DNA from: Takifugu bimaculatus
Taxonomy: Eukaryota > Chordata > Actinopteri > Tetraodontiformes > Tetraodontidae
Assembly: GCA_004026145.2 (NCBI GenBank)
Contig: CP034975.1
Coordinates: forward strand, 20,712,213-20,776,212
Direction of reading: 5' to 3'
DNA length: 64,000 bases
In this document: piece after piece, positions 12,901 through 27,400 of the stretch
Layout: every line of letters starts with the position of its first letter
How positions within the stretch are numbered: position 1 is the first letter of the stretch
Program-made: the position numbers and the translations under genes
The notes under the pieces: generated by a model
The model's database searches: none
The model's input: only the letters and a program-made list of their open reading frames with translations
What the model was told of the DNA's origin: nothing

Positions 12901-15900
12901 GGTTAACACTCTCCGAAATGCCAGGGCTCCATCCACTAGATTTCTGTTTGACTCTCAATGGAGATTGTTTGCGCAGCGGTGACCACATCCTTTTTCAGTG
13001 TTCTGTTCAAGCAATACTATTCGTTTTCCCAGGATTGATAGAGGAAAACCTTTTTCCACAATCTGTCTAGCAGCTATAGCATCTTGACTTCTTTGGGGAC
13101 AAACAGTGAGCTAACACCCTTGGTGTGTCAGTTTATCAGGGACCACTGATGCCTCCGTGGGATTTAGCAGTGGTTCTGAAGGGACGTAAGGGCCACTCAT
13201 TTGAGCCATTGCTGGGGGCGAGTCTCAAACACCTGTTGCTTAAGAGTGCTGTTAGTGGTTTTCACCTCAAAGCGAGATGTGATATCCATGCGGTCCCTGT
13301 GAGCTCTGCATGGACTCAGTAATACACGTGTTGTTCTGCACCCCAACCCGGGTCTTGGTATCCAATGTGGTGGGTTAATGTTCCCGATTGAGCTTGCAGG
13401 ATTCATTGCTTCTTGTAGTGAGCAGCAAGTGCACATGTTGTGTCTGGTTTGAGCTGTACATTCTTATATGGACAGGGCATGGAGCCTTGGGGGAGTGATG
13501 CAGCTCTTAGTCTCCTGGTCTAAACCCTGAAAAGAAAAGCCAGTCACAAAGCAGCGCCTCACCCTCTGGGTGGTGGAAGCTATAGCTTTGAGCAGGGGTC
13601 TACAGCCACCAGTGGGTGACCTAGGCTCTCTCTAGAGGCGTGTCTGTTCGTTCAGCAGCATGTCGGTCCTCCTCTCTGACAATTGTTTGGTTCTTCGTGC
13701 ATGATATTTCAGGGCCGTGCATGGCCAGTGTAGTCCTGGAGTTCTAATGGGAACCTAGGGATCCTCTCCAGTGGCTGATACTTGTCCGATAAGCTAGCTG
13801 TTAATACGGGAGCTACCGTATCCCATACAGAGACCAAGTGAATACTATGAGGAAGAAGGTTTCCTTATTACATATACCGGTACATAACCTCAGTTCTTAT
13901 TATCTGCTCACATACAGTGTATTTTATTTGATAGGATTCTTTGATGGGGACAAATTCCTTTTACCAGCCAATCAGGATTGATGGATTTAGGTAAATGCTT
14001 TTGACAGGGCTACAGGAGGCTCCATCTATAGCCAAACAGTAAAACGGTGTTACATCGTTAACCATTATGGGCTTTCCAGCTTTACCAAAAACAGTCGGGG
14101 GGATTCAAACTGTCGTATCTTTTTGTACCATTTACCTTCTGTTAATTAAACTGACGAACCCTTTTTTAGTGACATTGGTGAAAGGCCCCAGAATGCATCC
14201 TTTGATGCTTTTGTAAGCTTTATATTCATTTTAAAAGGGGTCTATAATGACCCACACTCGGTCTTCTCTTCATAACCTTGAATTTTACTTCATCCCACAC
14301 CTCAGCTTCAAGTATTTGTTGCAAATCTCATTCATTAATCAAATTATAAAAGCTGTCCGTACAGTTGATGAAGTGGCAGATTGTATGTTTCACTATTTTT
14401 GTCTGTATTCAACTTTTTTTCTTGTCTTTTTTTTTGGCTACCAACTAGTATGGGATGGAATTGTTTTCAATCCGTTAATAAAAGTCTCCGGAAAATGCTG
14501 TATTTAAACTGAAGTGCACTAATGACATCTGCGATTGCGTCCATGGGTCAGTCATTCACATCCAACAACCCCCTGCCCAAATCACGGTCTATCAGACCCA
14601 GTTTCCTACTTCCTTTCTAATCCAAATCCCAGCAGTATGTCAAAAACTTAATGGCCTACTGGTCCCTTTTTCTGATTTGGTTTAAAACGAGAACAAAAAA
14701 ACAACATCCATGTAGCCTAGTTTTCTTTTACTATCACAAACCTAGTTTTGAGTTGGCTCCTTAATACAGTGGTGGCCAGTATTATTAGAACACTTTTCTG
14801 GTGCTGGAACACTTTCTGTCACTATTGCTGCAACAAAAGATACCAAAGCTGAACACTAGAAGTTTGGAGGTCGAAAAGACTTATATAAATGTCAAGGTTA
14901 AGAGATTTTCAATCTCCGGTCCACTATTTTATTCTGAGTGGTTGGATCAGTGCAGTGCTATTCAAAACAACATCCCCATTTGTTCTAATAGATCCGCAAT
15001 TCATGAACATATACAAAGTTCTGATGTTAATATGAACTACAATTTAACTTCCTCTTGTTTATTTTTTGAAAAGTATCTCTTTAAAACCAATTGGAGTGCA
15101 TTTCCCTGCCACATCTTCAGGGACTATTCAGAGCAATTACCCTTAATACCACAAGTTGTGCACACATGCCTGTAACACCTCTTCTTCTGGACCATTGTCC
15201 ATCTCATTACGGATGCACACTGAGGAGATTATGTAGGTCTTAGATATACTATGTCATTAAAGACAGGTACAAGCATTCATATTAAATAATCACTAGTTTT
15301 GTCTTTTCCCTTCTCTCTTTAGATAAGGTGGGAGATGCAGCTGGGTTTTAACAGCAAAGTTTCAAACAATTTCTGTTTTGTGGGTCAGTGGGTTAGAAGC
15401 ATTCCTTTTCCTTTATTCAGCCTTATCAGATGTGTGATAATCTACAGGGAGAGCACAGTTGCACAAAAAGCAGCTGACCTTGCTTGCTGAAAGCCCATCA
15501 TAGGTGGTACAAGATAGGGGAGACTTTATTTATTCCAGACCAGAGAAAATGCACCGAGTTAGAGGTTCATCCTTATTACCTCTTTAGAGGCAGTAAGCAT
15601 AATGTATACATATGTATAAATCTAAAAGCTTGTCGGTCGGACGGACGGACGGACGGTTTGAATAAGTGAACCTGTGTTGGATGTATTAATCGAGTGTTAG
15701 AATCCGGGTTTACTTAAATATAAATGATGATTGCCCATATAATAATAATAATATCTCATTTATTCACTCCCTCTGAATCCAGAATTGCAGTTTATTCTCC
15801 CATAGCAGTTATTTTTTACTGGCACCCAGGTTTTTGGGATGAGAAATAAAGTTGCACCATATTTGGATAAACTTGTATAAAATGTGTAATTTGGGGGGGG

Positions 15901-18900
15901 TTGTTTTTTTATGTCTAATTGTCCTTTGATGGACCAGTGACTTGTGCTTTTTAGTGGCTCCACTGCCACCAAGGCAATGATTGGGAACAGAGGTTGATAA
16001 AATAAGAAGAGGATGGGAAGAAAGTTGCAATACTAAAATGACTTCTTTACATGGAAAAACATGTATAGCTCTTTAGATATGCAGGAGGCCATCCACTACG
16101 TTTTGTTTTTTTTATTAACTGTTTATTAAAGATGGCTAATTTTCTTTTGTCCAGCATGACGGTTGCGATGAAGGCCCAGCCCAGGTGGGAAGCGATGGAC
16201 AGGATGGATGTATTCTACGTGGGGACTGCTCTCATCATTGTGGGCACTGTGCTGGTAGTCAGCAGCTTCCTGGCTCTGGGATTCACTGGAACCTTCTTAG
16301 GTACCTACCAAACAACCCTCCGCCGTCAAAGCTTTACTGACTTGAATTAAGTGCAGACCTGCACTGATTTGATTATTGTAGTTTTGTTGAAAAAACTTAT
16401 CTTCCTTTTGGCACCCACAGGAAGATTTTTAAACAATTTCCATTTGGGAATTATGTTATATATCACTGATTAATATCATCATTTTTTTCCCACTTTTTAA
16501 ACTATCTGAGGTCTACTGATTGATCAACAGAGAATAGTTACTTGTGTGCAATTACAGGGATCCTACGTCAGATTGTATTCTGCAAATTGAAGATATTTTG
16601 TAACGATACTGTCAGCATTCCTTTTTCCCATGTCCCATTTTTCCTTTCCGTTGTGGTGACGCTGTGCTTTGGTACACGTTCAACAAGCAGATGAACGTGC
16701 TTCCATTTGTACAGTCATGCTCATTTCTATGCATGGCACCCCTTTTCTTCGCTCATTGAATATGTGAAGCAAATGTCAGTCACATCTGCCGCCTCGACAA
16801 ATATGTTTGTTGCGTCAGTGGTTAAATCCAACCAGGGAAATTAGGGCACTGTCTTAATGATCTGTAACAAAAACCTGTCATTATTCTGCAGGCCAGTGAT
16901 TTCTGTGAGTCCTCTTCCAAGTTTCCACCGTTCATCTTATGGTTTACTACCTGGTATCACCTGGGCTTGGGAGATAGCGGAAAATACCAGGAGATACCGG
17001 AAATTCGTTCTCCAGTTAATTTGATGACTGTAGTTTTATGTTAGTTTTGATTGTTGCTTTTCTGCAAACAGTTCAAATGATCCCATTTTGTTAGTGTGTT
17101 GTGGAAAAATGCCTTTAGAGGCATTTACACAGAATGTTGCATGTTGCTGAATAATTTGGCACAGTGTCTGTGGTAGAGCTGATATTAAAAGTTCTGTGTG
17201 TTTTAAGGGAGCAGGGTGTCCTGTAAAGAGAGTCTTGTTGCCTCTATAACAGTGCTGGGGGTTATGCCAACCACTGATGTTTGAAATAACATGAAGAGCT
17301 GCTGTTGGTATAGGTTGAACATGAAAAAGCCAATTTGCAGGTAGAGAATCCAATTAAAGCTCTGGTGAAGCTAGAAAAGAATACCGGTCTCCTCAAGGGG
17401 AGAACTTAGGAAACATGTATGTGGTTAGTTGGCTCTTTTCAGAGGTACTAAAAACTATTGTCAAATATGTTGAAACTGGTAAAAAAAAAAAAAAACAGCT
17501 AAAGTTGAGTTGGATTTGTTGAGACGTGTTGGTGCGGATGATTTTGCATGTTCCTGTCAACTGTCATTATTGGAGCAATTCAAAAAGTTGAATTCTCAAG
17601 GTATTACAGCACATGTGAATGAAAGGAAAAGCGACAGCTTGGAAAGTAACACATTGGAAGGCTAGGATTAACTCTTTTCACGGCGACCAAGGATCTTTAA
17701 GGGAGCTGACAGTAACAGAGTGGGAAGCACAGGTTATTGGAAAAAGGCTAAATAGGCAGGAGGATCATTGGGGTCAAGAAATGGCATCTCATGAGGATTT
17801 TAATGGTCAACCTGTGTTTCAGCTTGCTGTATATACAAAGGTCTGATCTAAGGCCAACATTTGACTCCGGAATCTGCAACGCCCAGAAAGTTGACTGAAT
17901 ATGTGATCATATTTTGCATAAAGCTGTTGAGAATGTATGTAAGAATTTAGATGCGTATATCTCAAAATTGAAGACGCTTTCTCACTAAAGAGTGAAACAT
18001 TGTCAGCTAATCAAACCTTAGGTTGAACTTTACTAGTTGTCTCGCCTTTTCATGCCACTCGGTATTAAAACCTCCCTCTCTGCCGTTTCCACTAATCCTA
18101 CTGCTGTCAGTTTAAATGTCATGTACTATCTGTTACTTTTTTATTATCTGGCGTGATTATTCCAGCTACAGAGGTGTGCATAGGTGTTTGTTTGGAGAGT
18201 CCCCCCACTCCGATAGTGTAGTATCTGCAAAAGCTAACAAAAACTTAAACTCATGGATTCAGAAGTCAAATACGTGCCCCACGATTCTGCACACCTGGCT
18301 AGATCAGGTTGCCATTGCTACATCCATTATTGTTTTTAGCATTTTCAAAACATATTGGCAAGTTCCGCTCTCAGAGAGCAGAAAGAATCCCTCAAGCAAA
18401 TTCTGCCCTGTCAATTTTTGTGAGCCTAATGAAAGAGGAACACAGGAACAAACTATTAAACATGAATGCTGTTTTAAGATGAATGTGTTACTGGCAGCCA
18501 CAACCAAGATGGGGCAATTGCAGCCATTTGCTCAACAGTTGCTCATATAATCTTTTGTTGCCTTGCCCTATTTCTATTGTCAAAGGTTAATACATAATAA
18601 AATGTGTTACGTAACAAGCATGGCATCAAATTGGTGGAAAACTCGACTGACAGCACCACATGCCTAATTTAAGAGGTCAGTTGACTGTTGTCCATGTGTG
18701 TGTGTTGAATTGTATTTCTGTTGCGAGATGTGTAGGTACAGTGGTATGAGAAAGTTTGGGCACCCTTGACAATTGGCATTATTTTTATTCACAAATCATT
18801 GGGTGTTTTAATTCACAACTTAATTTTGATATATCAAATAACTGATTAACACAATCATATTTCAGCAGTGAAATGAGGTATATTGGGTTAACAGAAAATG

Positions 18901-21403
18901 TGCAATATGCCACAAAACAAAAAAAAGGCCTGTGTATAAATTTGTGCACCCTAATAGAAAAATCATATTAGTGTTTAGTAGAGCCTCCTTTTGCAAAAAT
19001 AACAGCCTGTATGAGTGTCTGGATCCTGGATGATGGTATTTTCACCCATTCCACCTGGCAAAACCTCTGCAATTCAGTGATGTTTGAAGGACTCCGAGCA
19101 TGGACAGCCTGCTTCACGTCATCCCACAGATTCTCGATGATATTCAAATCTGGGGACTGGGATGGCCATTCCAAAACATTGTACTTGTTCCTCTGCATGA
19201 ATGCTCGGGTAGATTTTGAGCAATGTTTGGGGTCATTGTCTTGTTGAAACACCCATCCCTGGCGCAACTTCAACTTTGTGACAGACTCTTGAACATTATT
19301 CTCAAGAATCTGCTGATACTGAGTGGAATCCATGCGACCTTAAGTTTTAACAAGATTCCCAGTACCAGCACTGGTTAAGTTCAAGGCTTAATGAGCTCAC
19401 CAAACCAACTTTGTGTGTCCAGTTATCTTGTGATGATTACTTACAGGCCATCAAAGCAACAGAATGACAAGGGTGCCCACATTTTTGCACAGCTTATTTT
19501 TCACATTTGATTTAATTTCATACAATTGCATACTATGAATACTTAAAATCTGTGTTTGGAAATCAAGCTAACACTTGGCTCTTATGGGCAAATGAAGGAC
19601 ATGCCACCAAGATAATTTTGTGTGAAGTCAGAGTCCATTATTACACAGCCTCAGAGGGGGTGCCCAAACTTTCTCATACCACTGTAAGCAGTAGCTGTAG
19701 GTGGCTAGCTGTAGGATAGCTGTAGCATTTATGGAAGTGCTGTGACTGAGCATCTGGGCAACACAACGACGAAAGAGAGGACTCTGAGATGCACCTGCAA
19801 TATCAAATGCCACAGTTTTCATTTCCACAGCGATGCACTCTCTCACTCTGTCGACTCCTCTCTGTTTCTCTCTTCTCTCACAACAAACACATTATGCCAT
19901 TTGATTAGGATGGGATTTAATGGGGACATCTGCAGAATTGATCTGTTTGCATCTGTGATAAATCAACAAAAACAACATACATTGTTTCACGGCACGTGCG
20001 CCATTCTTTTACTTTTTGGGTTCCACTCAAAAGTGACATTTTTGACGCCGATGTTTGCCAGGTGACAGAGAAGCCGACTGGCAGAGCGAGATTGCTGGTT
20101 GCCAAAGTCTTGTTATTTGGCAGCGCATTAGATCAGTCTGTTATTTGTCACAGGAATGATTCTGCAGCAACAAGCGAGCCACAATCTGTCTGGTCCACAT
20201 TAAAATGAGACATTAGCGTGTTTTTGTGTTTTTTTAAGTGTCTATTTTATTATTATAGTATTCTATGTTTACAGTTTAGTGCTCGTCATGTCTGTGTTTC
20301 CCAGGTGATTATTTTGGCATCTTGTTGGATGAGAAAGTGACGGTCTTTCCCTTCAACATCATGGAGAACCCAATGTACTGGGGCAGCACTGCCAACTACC
20401 TCGGCCTGGCACTCATGTAAGTATGAGTTATCGTTATCTGCATAATTAACTATTTGTCTCATCTCAAACCATTTTTTGAGGAGTTGTTGACACATGATTG
20501 CACATACATTGAAGAGGGGGAAACTAATTCACCTGCCTGGCAAAGTGCTGTTGCTCATCAAATAGCTCTAAATAAATTGTATGTCATCAGAGAAAGCACA
20601 AATAATAAGTGAATTCATAATGGAGGTCTGGTTTTCCAAGTTGTAAATCATTTTCAAATGAGATGGGTTTTTGTTTTCTGCCTTGTCTCTATGACAACTG
20701 TGACCACATCTGTTGAAACCCAGTTTATATGGTTGCCAGGCAAGAGTTTCAGGGTTATGATGATAAAAGCTATTTTATCATCCTTATTCATATTCACACT
20801 TATTACGTAGACTCCATTCCCGACCTCTACAGTTTCTTTGCCGTGGGTAATTTTGCCCAGTCGTTCATGCTGTTTTTCAGTGTTATTACTTCCCAGCTTT
20901 GTATTCATGCTTAGAGCGATAAAACCAAAGAACAACCCATCTTCATTCTCCACTCTGTCTCTCTGATTATGGTTCTACTTCCACTCTGTGTTTTTATACT
21001 TTAGGTTCACAATATGCATCTAGTACATTCACTGTCAGTGTACTGTGTTAGTATCCATTTATCCTGTGTACTTTATTGGGAGACGTAGTAATTTTTCCTT
21101 CACCTTTCGTATTGGAAAACACACAAATGGATCGTCTTTTATAATTAAACTGAAAATTAAGGGTAAGATCATTTCTGGAGAGAACATGGATGTGTTTCAA
21201 TTTGTTCATTTCTGCTAACATCAATTCTTTTGATGTTATTCGAATTTTGTTTGTGTTTATTTATCAAACATGTGTTCTTATTTTTTCATTATCTGATATT
21301 TAAATGCATTTTTATGGCTATTACTTATTCTGCATTGATAAGGAAGAAACTCAGCTTAGCTTCTGCTGAGCAAGAAGAGGAGAGCATCTCACACACACAC
21401 ACA

Positions 21404-21448
<45 letters not shown>

Positions 21449-24400
21449 GCTCCCTGACTGTGCTTCATATCCTCTCCCATGCAGGAGAGCACTTAGGCCA
21501 CTCTGTGCGACCTGGAAAATAAACTAGCTGTGGCACCTTAGCAGATCTGCTAACACAGCGCCTGATCACGAGCTGGACTCATGTCACTGCTATAAGTAAC
21601 TCTAAAGGTAAAAGGCTGCGTGATATCATCCTTTTCTGTGATTCATGGCATCTATTATCAGCCCCCACTCTAAAAAAGGGGTCATAGCAAAATTTGAGGT
21701 TTCTATGTTTTTCCATTTCATGCCTTCCATATATATCAAGACTTTTCATTTCAAACTGACAACCAGTGATCGGCCATCAGGGCCAGAAAGACCTTCTGTT
21801 CCGGTCTAAGCATACTCTCATATTTTCTTTTTGAAAAATATGTAAAGAAAATTATTGTCCATGGTCTGTTCTCTTCAAGAAATATTATATACACGTGTCT
21901 GTGCTGATTCCCGTGTTGTATATCACAGTTTGATTACCGTATTTTCACGACCATAACGTGCACTGTAATAAAAGGCGCAGTCTCAGTTATGGGTGCTATA
22001 TCTGTATTTAAAACATACATAAGGCGCACCGTATTATTAGGCGAATGCTAAAACATAGAGTAAAAAATGACAACGGAAGTAAAACGGTGAGTTTCGACAC
22101 ATTTATTGAACAAAATATTCATTCTTCCGCCACAAAACCATCAAAACCAACCAACTGTTCCACTCGGTCTTCCAGCTCGGGCCACCTTGCTTTGTTCCTG
22201 CGGAAACTCAGCTTCGTCTTCCTCACTTGGCACAGTTCACTTTCTTGTTTTCTCCACTTTCTGACCATAGACTCATTTACATTAAAATGTCTTGCAGCTG
22301 CTCGATTACCATTTTCAGCCGCATATTCGATGGCCTGCAGTTTAAAGTAAACCTCATACGTGTGTCGCTTGACTGGCGCCATTTTAGGGGGTCCTTACAC
22401 ATAGGTGTGCCATTAATCGATGGGCAGGAGCATTTACCGTAGTGCACCCACCAAAGGCACACAGCAGATTTTAGAACTCAGTCCACACACAAGGTGCACC
22501 ATATTATAAGGCGCACCGTCGATTTCTGAGAAAATCTCAGTGTTTTAGGTGTGCCTTATAGTCGTGAAAATACGGTATATATATTTTTTATCCAGTCAGA
22601 TTTTATCTATGTTGAGTTGTCAGGTTCTATGAAATTGGCCTGTGGCCTTCTGAACTACAGACATTAATAGCTAGACACCTTATTGACTGGGTTGGCCTGC
22701 TACTGCAACATGTCAGCGCGTCTGCCATATTGGCCAATCTTGGCTATTACCCAGTGAAAACATATTCAAGTCAGATAAGGGTGTTTCCTTAAGGCTCTCT
22801 ATTTTATTTTTTTTTACAATTATTTAGCCACAGTTAAATAATTGTCGTAAATGAATTTAAAAAAAATGCACAGCATGGTTTCAAATAATATGGACAATAC
22901 CTTTACAATGTACAGTATGTGGATGTGGGTGCTCTCTCAATTAGATGTGGGTTTATGGACCGTGGAAGAACAAAGTGATGGCAAACTCTGGTCTTTAAGG
23001 TTCGGTTCTTAAAATAGGAGTGATTAGTGTTTCACGGCAGGTTTAACAGAGAATTCATTCATTCATTAATTTATCCTCTGAATCAGGGGTAATATTGGTA
23101 AAGTTATCCAGAGATTGTTCCTAGTCCTTCTCATTTGTGTTAACTAATTTATGTGTTTTAATTGATAGATATCATACCAAGTGCAAAATAAAGTAAATAT
23201 CATTAAACAAATTAAATGAATGAAAAAATTCTGCATTGAACGTTGGCAGATGTTTCTCTAAAAACAGTGTTATAATGGTGAAAATCACTAAAGTATATTA
23301 AATCTTGTGCCAAATAACACAACTGGACAGACACAGCTTTCAGCTTTAGCCTCCATGTCCACAGAAAATGGATTAATGATACAACTGAAAGATAAATAAA
23401 CTGTGCAACAGAGCCAAAGAAAGTAGGATGGATTTTATTTTCAAAAGAAAGTAGTGTGGAGAAGAGCCATGTTGGTGAGTCCAAGCATTTTACTTTTATT
23501 TATAATATGTTTTTGCCCTTTTATTTCATTAGTATTTGACAGCAGACACAGCTGCACCAACATGTTTTGCTGTTGCTTATTCTCAAAAAGAAATGCTCTG
23601 TTTACTTTTATTTTCAATGAATAGTTTGATCCGTTATCCATCATGCTCCGGAAATTAAACATGGCTGGTCTAACCTATATTAAAGTGATGTATAAGTGTG
23701 CTTCTGTATGGATTCTCGAGCAGTGGTGTCACATTGGTGACAATTGACACAATTCAGCTGATCTTTATTATTGTATTAACACAGGAATATATTGTATTTC
23801 TAAATGCAAAACTGCAGTTGGCGTTTTGTTGAAGAGAATTAGATTCTGGTCCATTTCCTCAAAACTAGGTCAGTAATAATTTGTTCTACTTTGCTCTACG
23901 TATCCATTGCACTTGTTGGGTGACAGCATCCTTTATTCAAGAAGCTGAAAAAATTGACCTGAGTTCCTCATTAAAAGAAGTGTTTGTATATGTGTTTTTA
24001 TTCCAGGCATTTAGTATACAAGATTGAGTTTTGCTCTTGACCCACTGAGTATTGAAATCTTTATCCCACTCACTCTGACCTGAACACTGTCAGGTTATAT
24101 TAACATTCTAGCCACAGTTGCACTGCTGATGTCCAATACCAAATGTTCATTGCCATTATTCAAAAGAAACGGATGCATACAACTTCCAGATGTATCATTT
24201 TGGTCATTCCTTCCCTTTTTCTCAAGGACACGTCCATTTTTCATTGGTGCTGTCTGAACAAAAGGTCACCTAATTGTATTTTTTAAGGGTGTAACTGAGC
24301 ATTGTGAGAGTATGAAGGCATCCTCAGACTCGGACTCCAATCTCTCTCAGGACTGACTTGAACTCAAGAATCCATCTCTCAACAACAGTGGTGTGTGTGT

Positions 24401-27400
24401 GTGTGTGCGCAGATGTGCAGGGTCAGGTAGTGTTCCACCGAGCAGGTAGTATGCCTGCCCTCATCTTTTTTTATTATTACAAAACCGTTTAAACCTTCAG
24501 ATTATGCCAATTGGAAAACCCAATTAGGTCACATAAGGATACGATCTGAGATCATTTATCGCAATTTGGCATTTATCAGCTCAGTTGATGGTCTTGGCCA
24601 TTTTCATTTGGGTCGTTGATAAACAGAAGTATCACATAAAGTACTCATGAGTCACACTGTCCCAATTTTTGGATCACGTTGACTGAGGCCAACAAGAGTG
24701 AATACTATTAAGCTAATATAATACAATCTTTACTGAACAACAAAAGATCTGCTGAAAATTTTGGTGTTCTGTAGAAGGATGGAGAGCTACAAGAATAAGG
24801 GAAGAATATAAGCGTGTCATTTTCTTTCACATAGAGGGCCAAAGCTGCAGAGATGTCAGTAAAAGTTTCCCCATAACACCTCACCTATCTGACTGAAGAT
24901 TTAGGGCAGTGCTTTGGCTCAGAAACTTCAAATAAGCCCAACTAAAGCACAGCATTTTTAATCATTTTGGAAAATGAGGTTTGGGTATATTCTTTTAATG
25001 GGGAGTGTATATGTACCCCAATGCAGCACAAAAAAATCAGCGGCCAATGGAGAGTGTTCAAACAATTTCTAAATGTCTGGCAGACAAAAAGTTCAAAAAC
25101 ACAGTGGCAGACAGCTAGGTCAAGACAGGCAGGGGTTCAGTAGCAAAAGACAACAGCACAGGCAATCTGAGGAGAAGCCGGCAGCAGGAAGAGCATAACC
25201 ACGCCATCAGTCAAAAATTGGCAAACATAAAAGTTGAAGCTGAGAAGGCTGAGATGATTACTAGAGATGAAGCAGGAGAATCGTATCTAATAAGAGAACT
25301 GGATACCGTGTTGGGGTGGAGCCTTTGTTAATTTCTATAAAAGTTGCTCAGAAGTGCATGAAGCAAAACAATGCTTGACTTCCAGGGCTGAGCGAAATGC
25401 TACTGTGCCTGCTCCATTGCCCCATATGGGCAGAGGGTTTGCAGTAATGTTTACAAAAAGCTCACCAAACTATTGCTCAGGCTCTCCTGGGCTCATTTGG
25501 CAGTTTCCGTGGTCGTAGCTTCACCTTCTGAGCTATTTAATGGACTGATTGTGAGGGCAGTGGGTAAGTGAATTATTAACAAAGCAAGAACAAATATCAA
25601 ACAGCAATGTGTTTCTGTTAGAGGTGTTAAACTGTGGAATAGCTCTAATGATGAATTAAAATCACTTTATAGTTAGTAGTTTACACTGCGACAGTTAAGA
25701 AATCTTTTATGAAAATGAGTGTTCCCTTGTTGAGGTATTGAGGCGTTTACACCAAAGCTGTGATTATCTTTTTGACATTACTCAAGTCTTAACAGTGACT
25801 TTATTAACTTAAGGCCATTTGCTTATGTTCATTAATATGGGAAAATGAAATGTTAATAATTAAGCTTCTACTCACACAAATTAATGTGCAGTTAGGCAGG
25901 CTCAGCCCAGTTGCATCCACAATGGCAAAAATAATACACAGTGGGGAAGGGGACACAATGATTTACGCAAGGGTAATTTAAAAGCCATCACTAGCACATT
26001 TGTGAAGCAACAAACAGTTGATTCGCTGAATGATCGATATCTTTCACAATGTTAGACTAAGGAAAAAAGTCTTTTGGACCCATTGGAAGCACATGACCGA
26101 TGCCATCTTTGCAGTACCGTGGTTTGGTCAGCAGGCTTTTTTGCTTGAAAATCAGGGGTGCTTCCAGATCTATCTTAATGGATGAGAGGCTGCAGTGTGC
26201 ACAGGTGAGTTAAGTCAAGATTCAAGATGTACTTTATTCATCCCCGTAGGGAAATTGAATCGACTGACCAGGTGGGCGTGGCCAGCAGGCTGATAGGCAG
26301 GAACAAATCTGTATCACTGAAATGTGATGGTTCTGAGGAAGTTGGTGTCTCATAATATAACAGATTTACCCTAAAAGAGTTGGTCTAAAAGGCTGCTAGT
26401 GCTTTTCAGCAACACGACTCTTTATTGTTCTTTAACGTTCAAAGCAACTACATGGACAATGAAGTGCTTCAATTCATACAATAAAAATTAAGCTTGTAGT
26501 CATTCTAGTCTTCTTAAATGCACTGCTATGTTTCTGCGTGAGGTCCCACACCTAAGATATCCTTTGATTAAATAGATCTGTGTCACCGCGTCCCTTCTGA
26601 CCAACTGTAAGTAGGTCAGTGTGCCGCTTAGTCTTCATATTTCATGTCACACAACACATTTGTTTTTAACCAGAATGAATATCCTCACGATGGATGAAAC
26701 AGTGATTTTTCTCATGCACAACCATCTCCATCTGTTGTTCTTTTTCTCTCCCCCGTCTTCAGTGGTGCCAGTCCTGTTGGCCTCATCCTGGCTGCCACAG
26801 TGGCAGCAGCCTATAAAGTAGCCATACAATTTGAAGGGTAAGTGATGTTTACAATACCTCATCTGTGATGTATGTCTTTGTATTTAAGCATTTTAGAGGT
26901 TTCAAATAAGGAAAATTCAGGATAACTTCTAATGATTAAGCGCTGGTTAATAGTCAAACCAATTCCAGACCTCGAGGGTTTACAAAAGCCCACAATACAT
27001 TAAAAAAATAAAAGGTGCTTTAAAATGATGTGTTGTGATGTTAACATTCACCACACACAATATTGTTATCCACCAGTTCTGGCTTTATGTTTGGTTAAAA
27101 TGCAACGATGGCAAGGTGAGATGGTCGGATATGACCCCACAGGGAGAGCGGAATGTTTTTGATGCAGAAACCACACTGAGTTCAGTCACAGATGATGTCC
27201 CTCAGCTTATTATCTCATATACCAGCCTGTTGTCAGGTGCTGTAGTCACATGGTAACACGTTGAGATCAATGTTGAATTTTCTTCCATTGAGAAAAACGC
27301 ACCAATTAAGGAGTTAGACTGCTGTTTAGTTGCACAGGAGCTCTGTTTGATAATGAGTGTTAATAGTCTGAGGTGTGTATGTGCATTCATGTGCATCGGA

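Larger units (their letters stand above)
11772..16154 (+). other. pemt intron 3
   Basis: A 4.4 kb intron holding a DIRS-type relic (12.5-13.9 kb), a sequence resembling a Tc1 end near 14,767 and a short GGAC tandem run. The rest has no recognisable feature. Confidence 0.8.
16301..20304 (+). other. pemt intron 4
   Basis: A 4.0 kb intron with a poly-A run near 17,480 and one deleted Tc1 element at 18,739-19,684. The 144-codon open frame at 18,116-18,550 has no recognisable domain. Confidence 0.8.
20417..26762 (+). other. pemt intron 5
   Basis: A 6.3 kb intron with CA and GT repeats, one pogo-like miniature element (21,937-22,575), a possible interspersed repeat near 25.0-25.2 kb and a short fish-repeat fragment near 26.2 kb. 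The remainder is unremarkable AT-rich sequence. Confidence 0.8.

Noticed and set aside
14767..15175. Sequence 'cagtggtggccagtattatt' at 14,767 like a Tc1 end, plus a 124-codon open frame after it
   Set aside because: No matching inverted end or transposase motif could be found nearby, and the open frame resembles no family; at best a solo fragment.
18116..18550. 144-codon open frame in pemt intron 4
   Set aside because: No homology pattern, AT-rich composition like the rest of the intron, and no conserved motif; likely chance.
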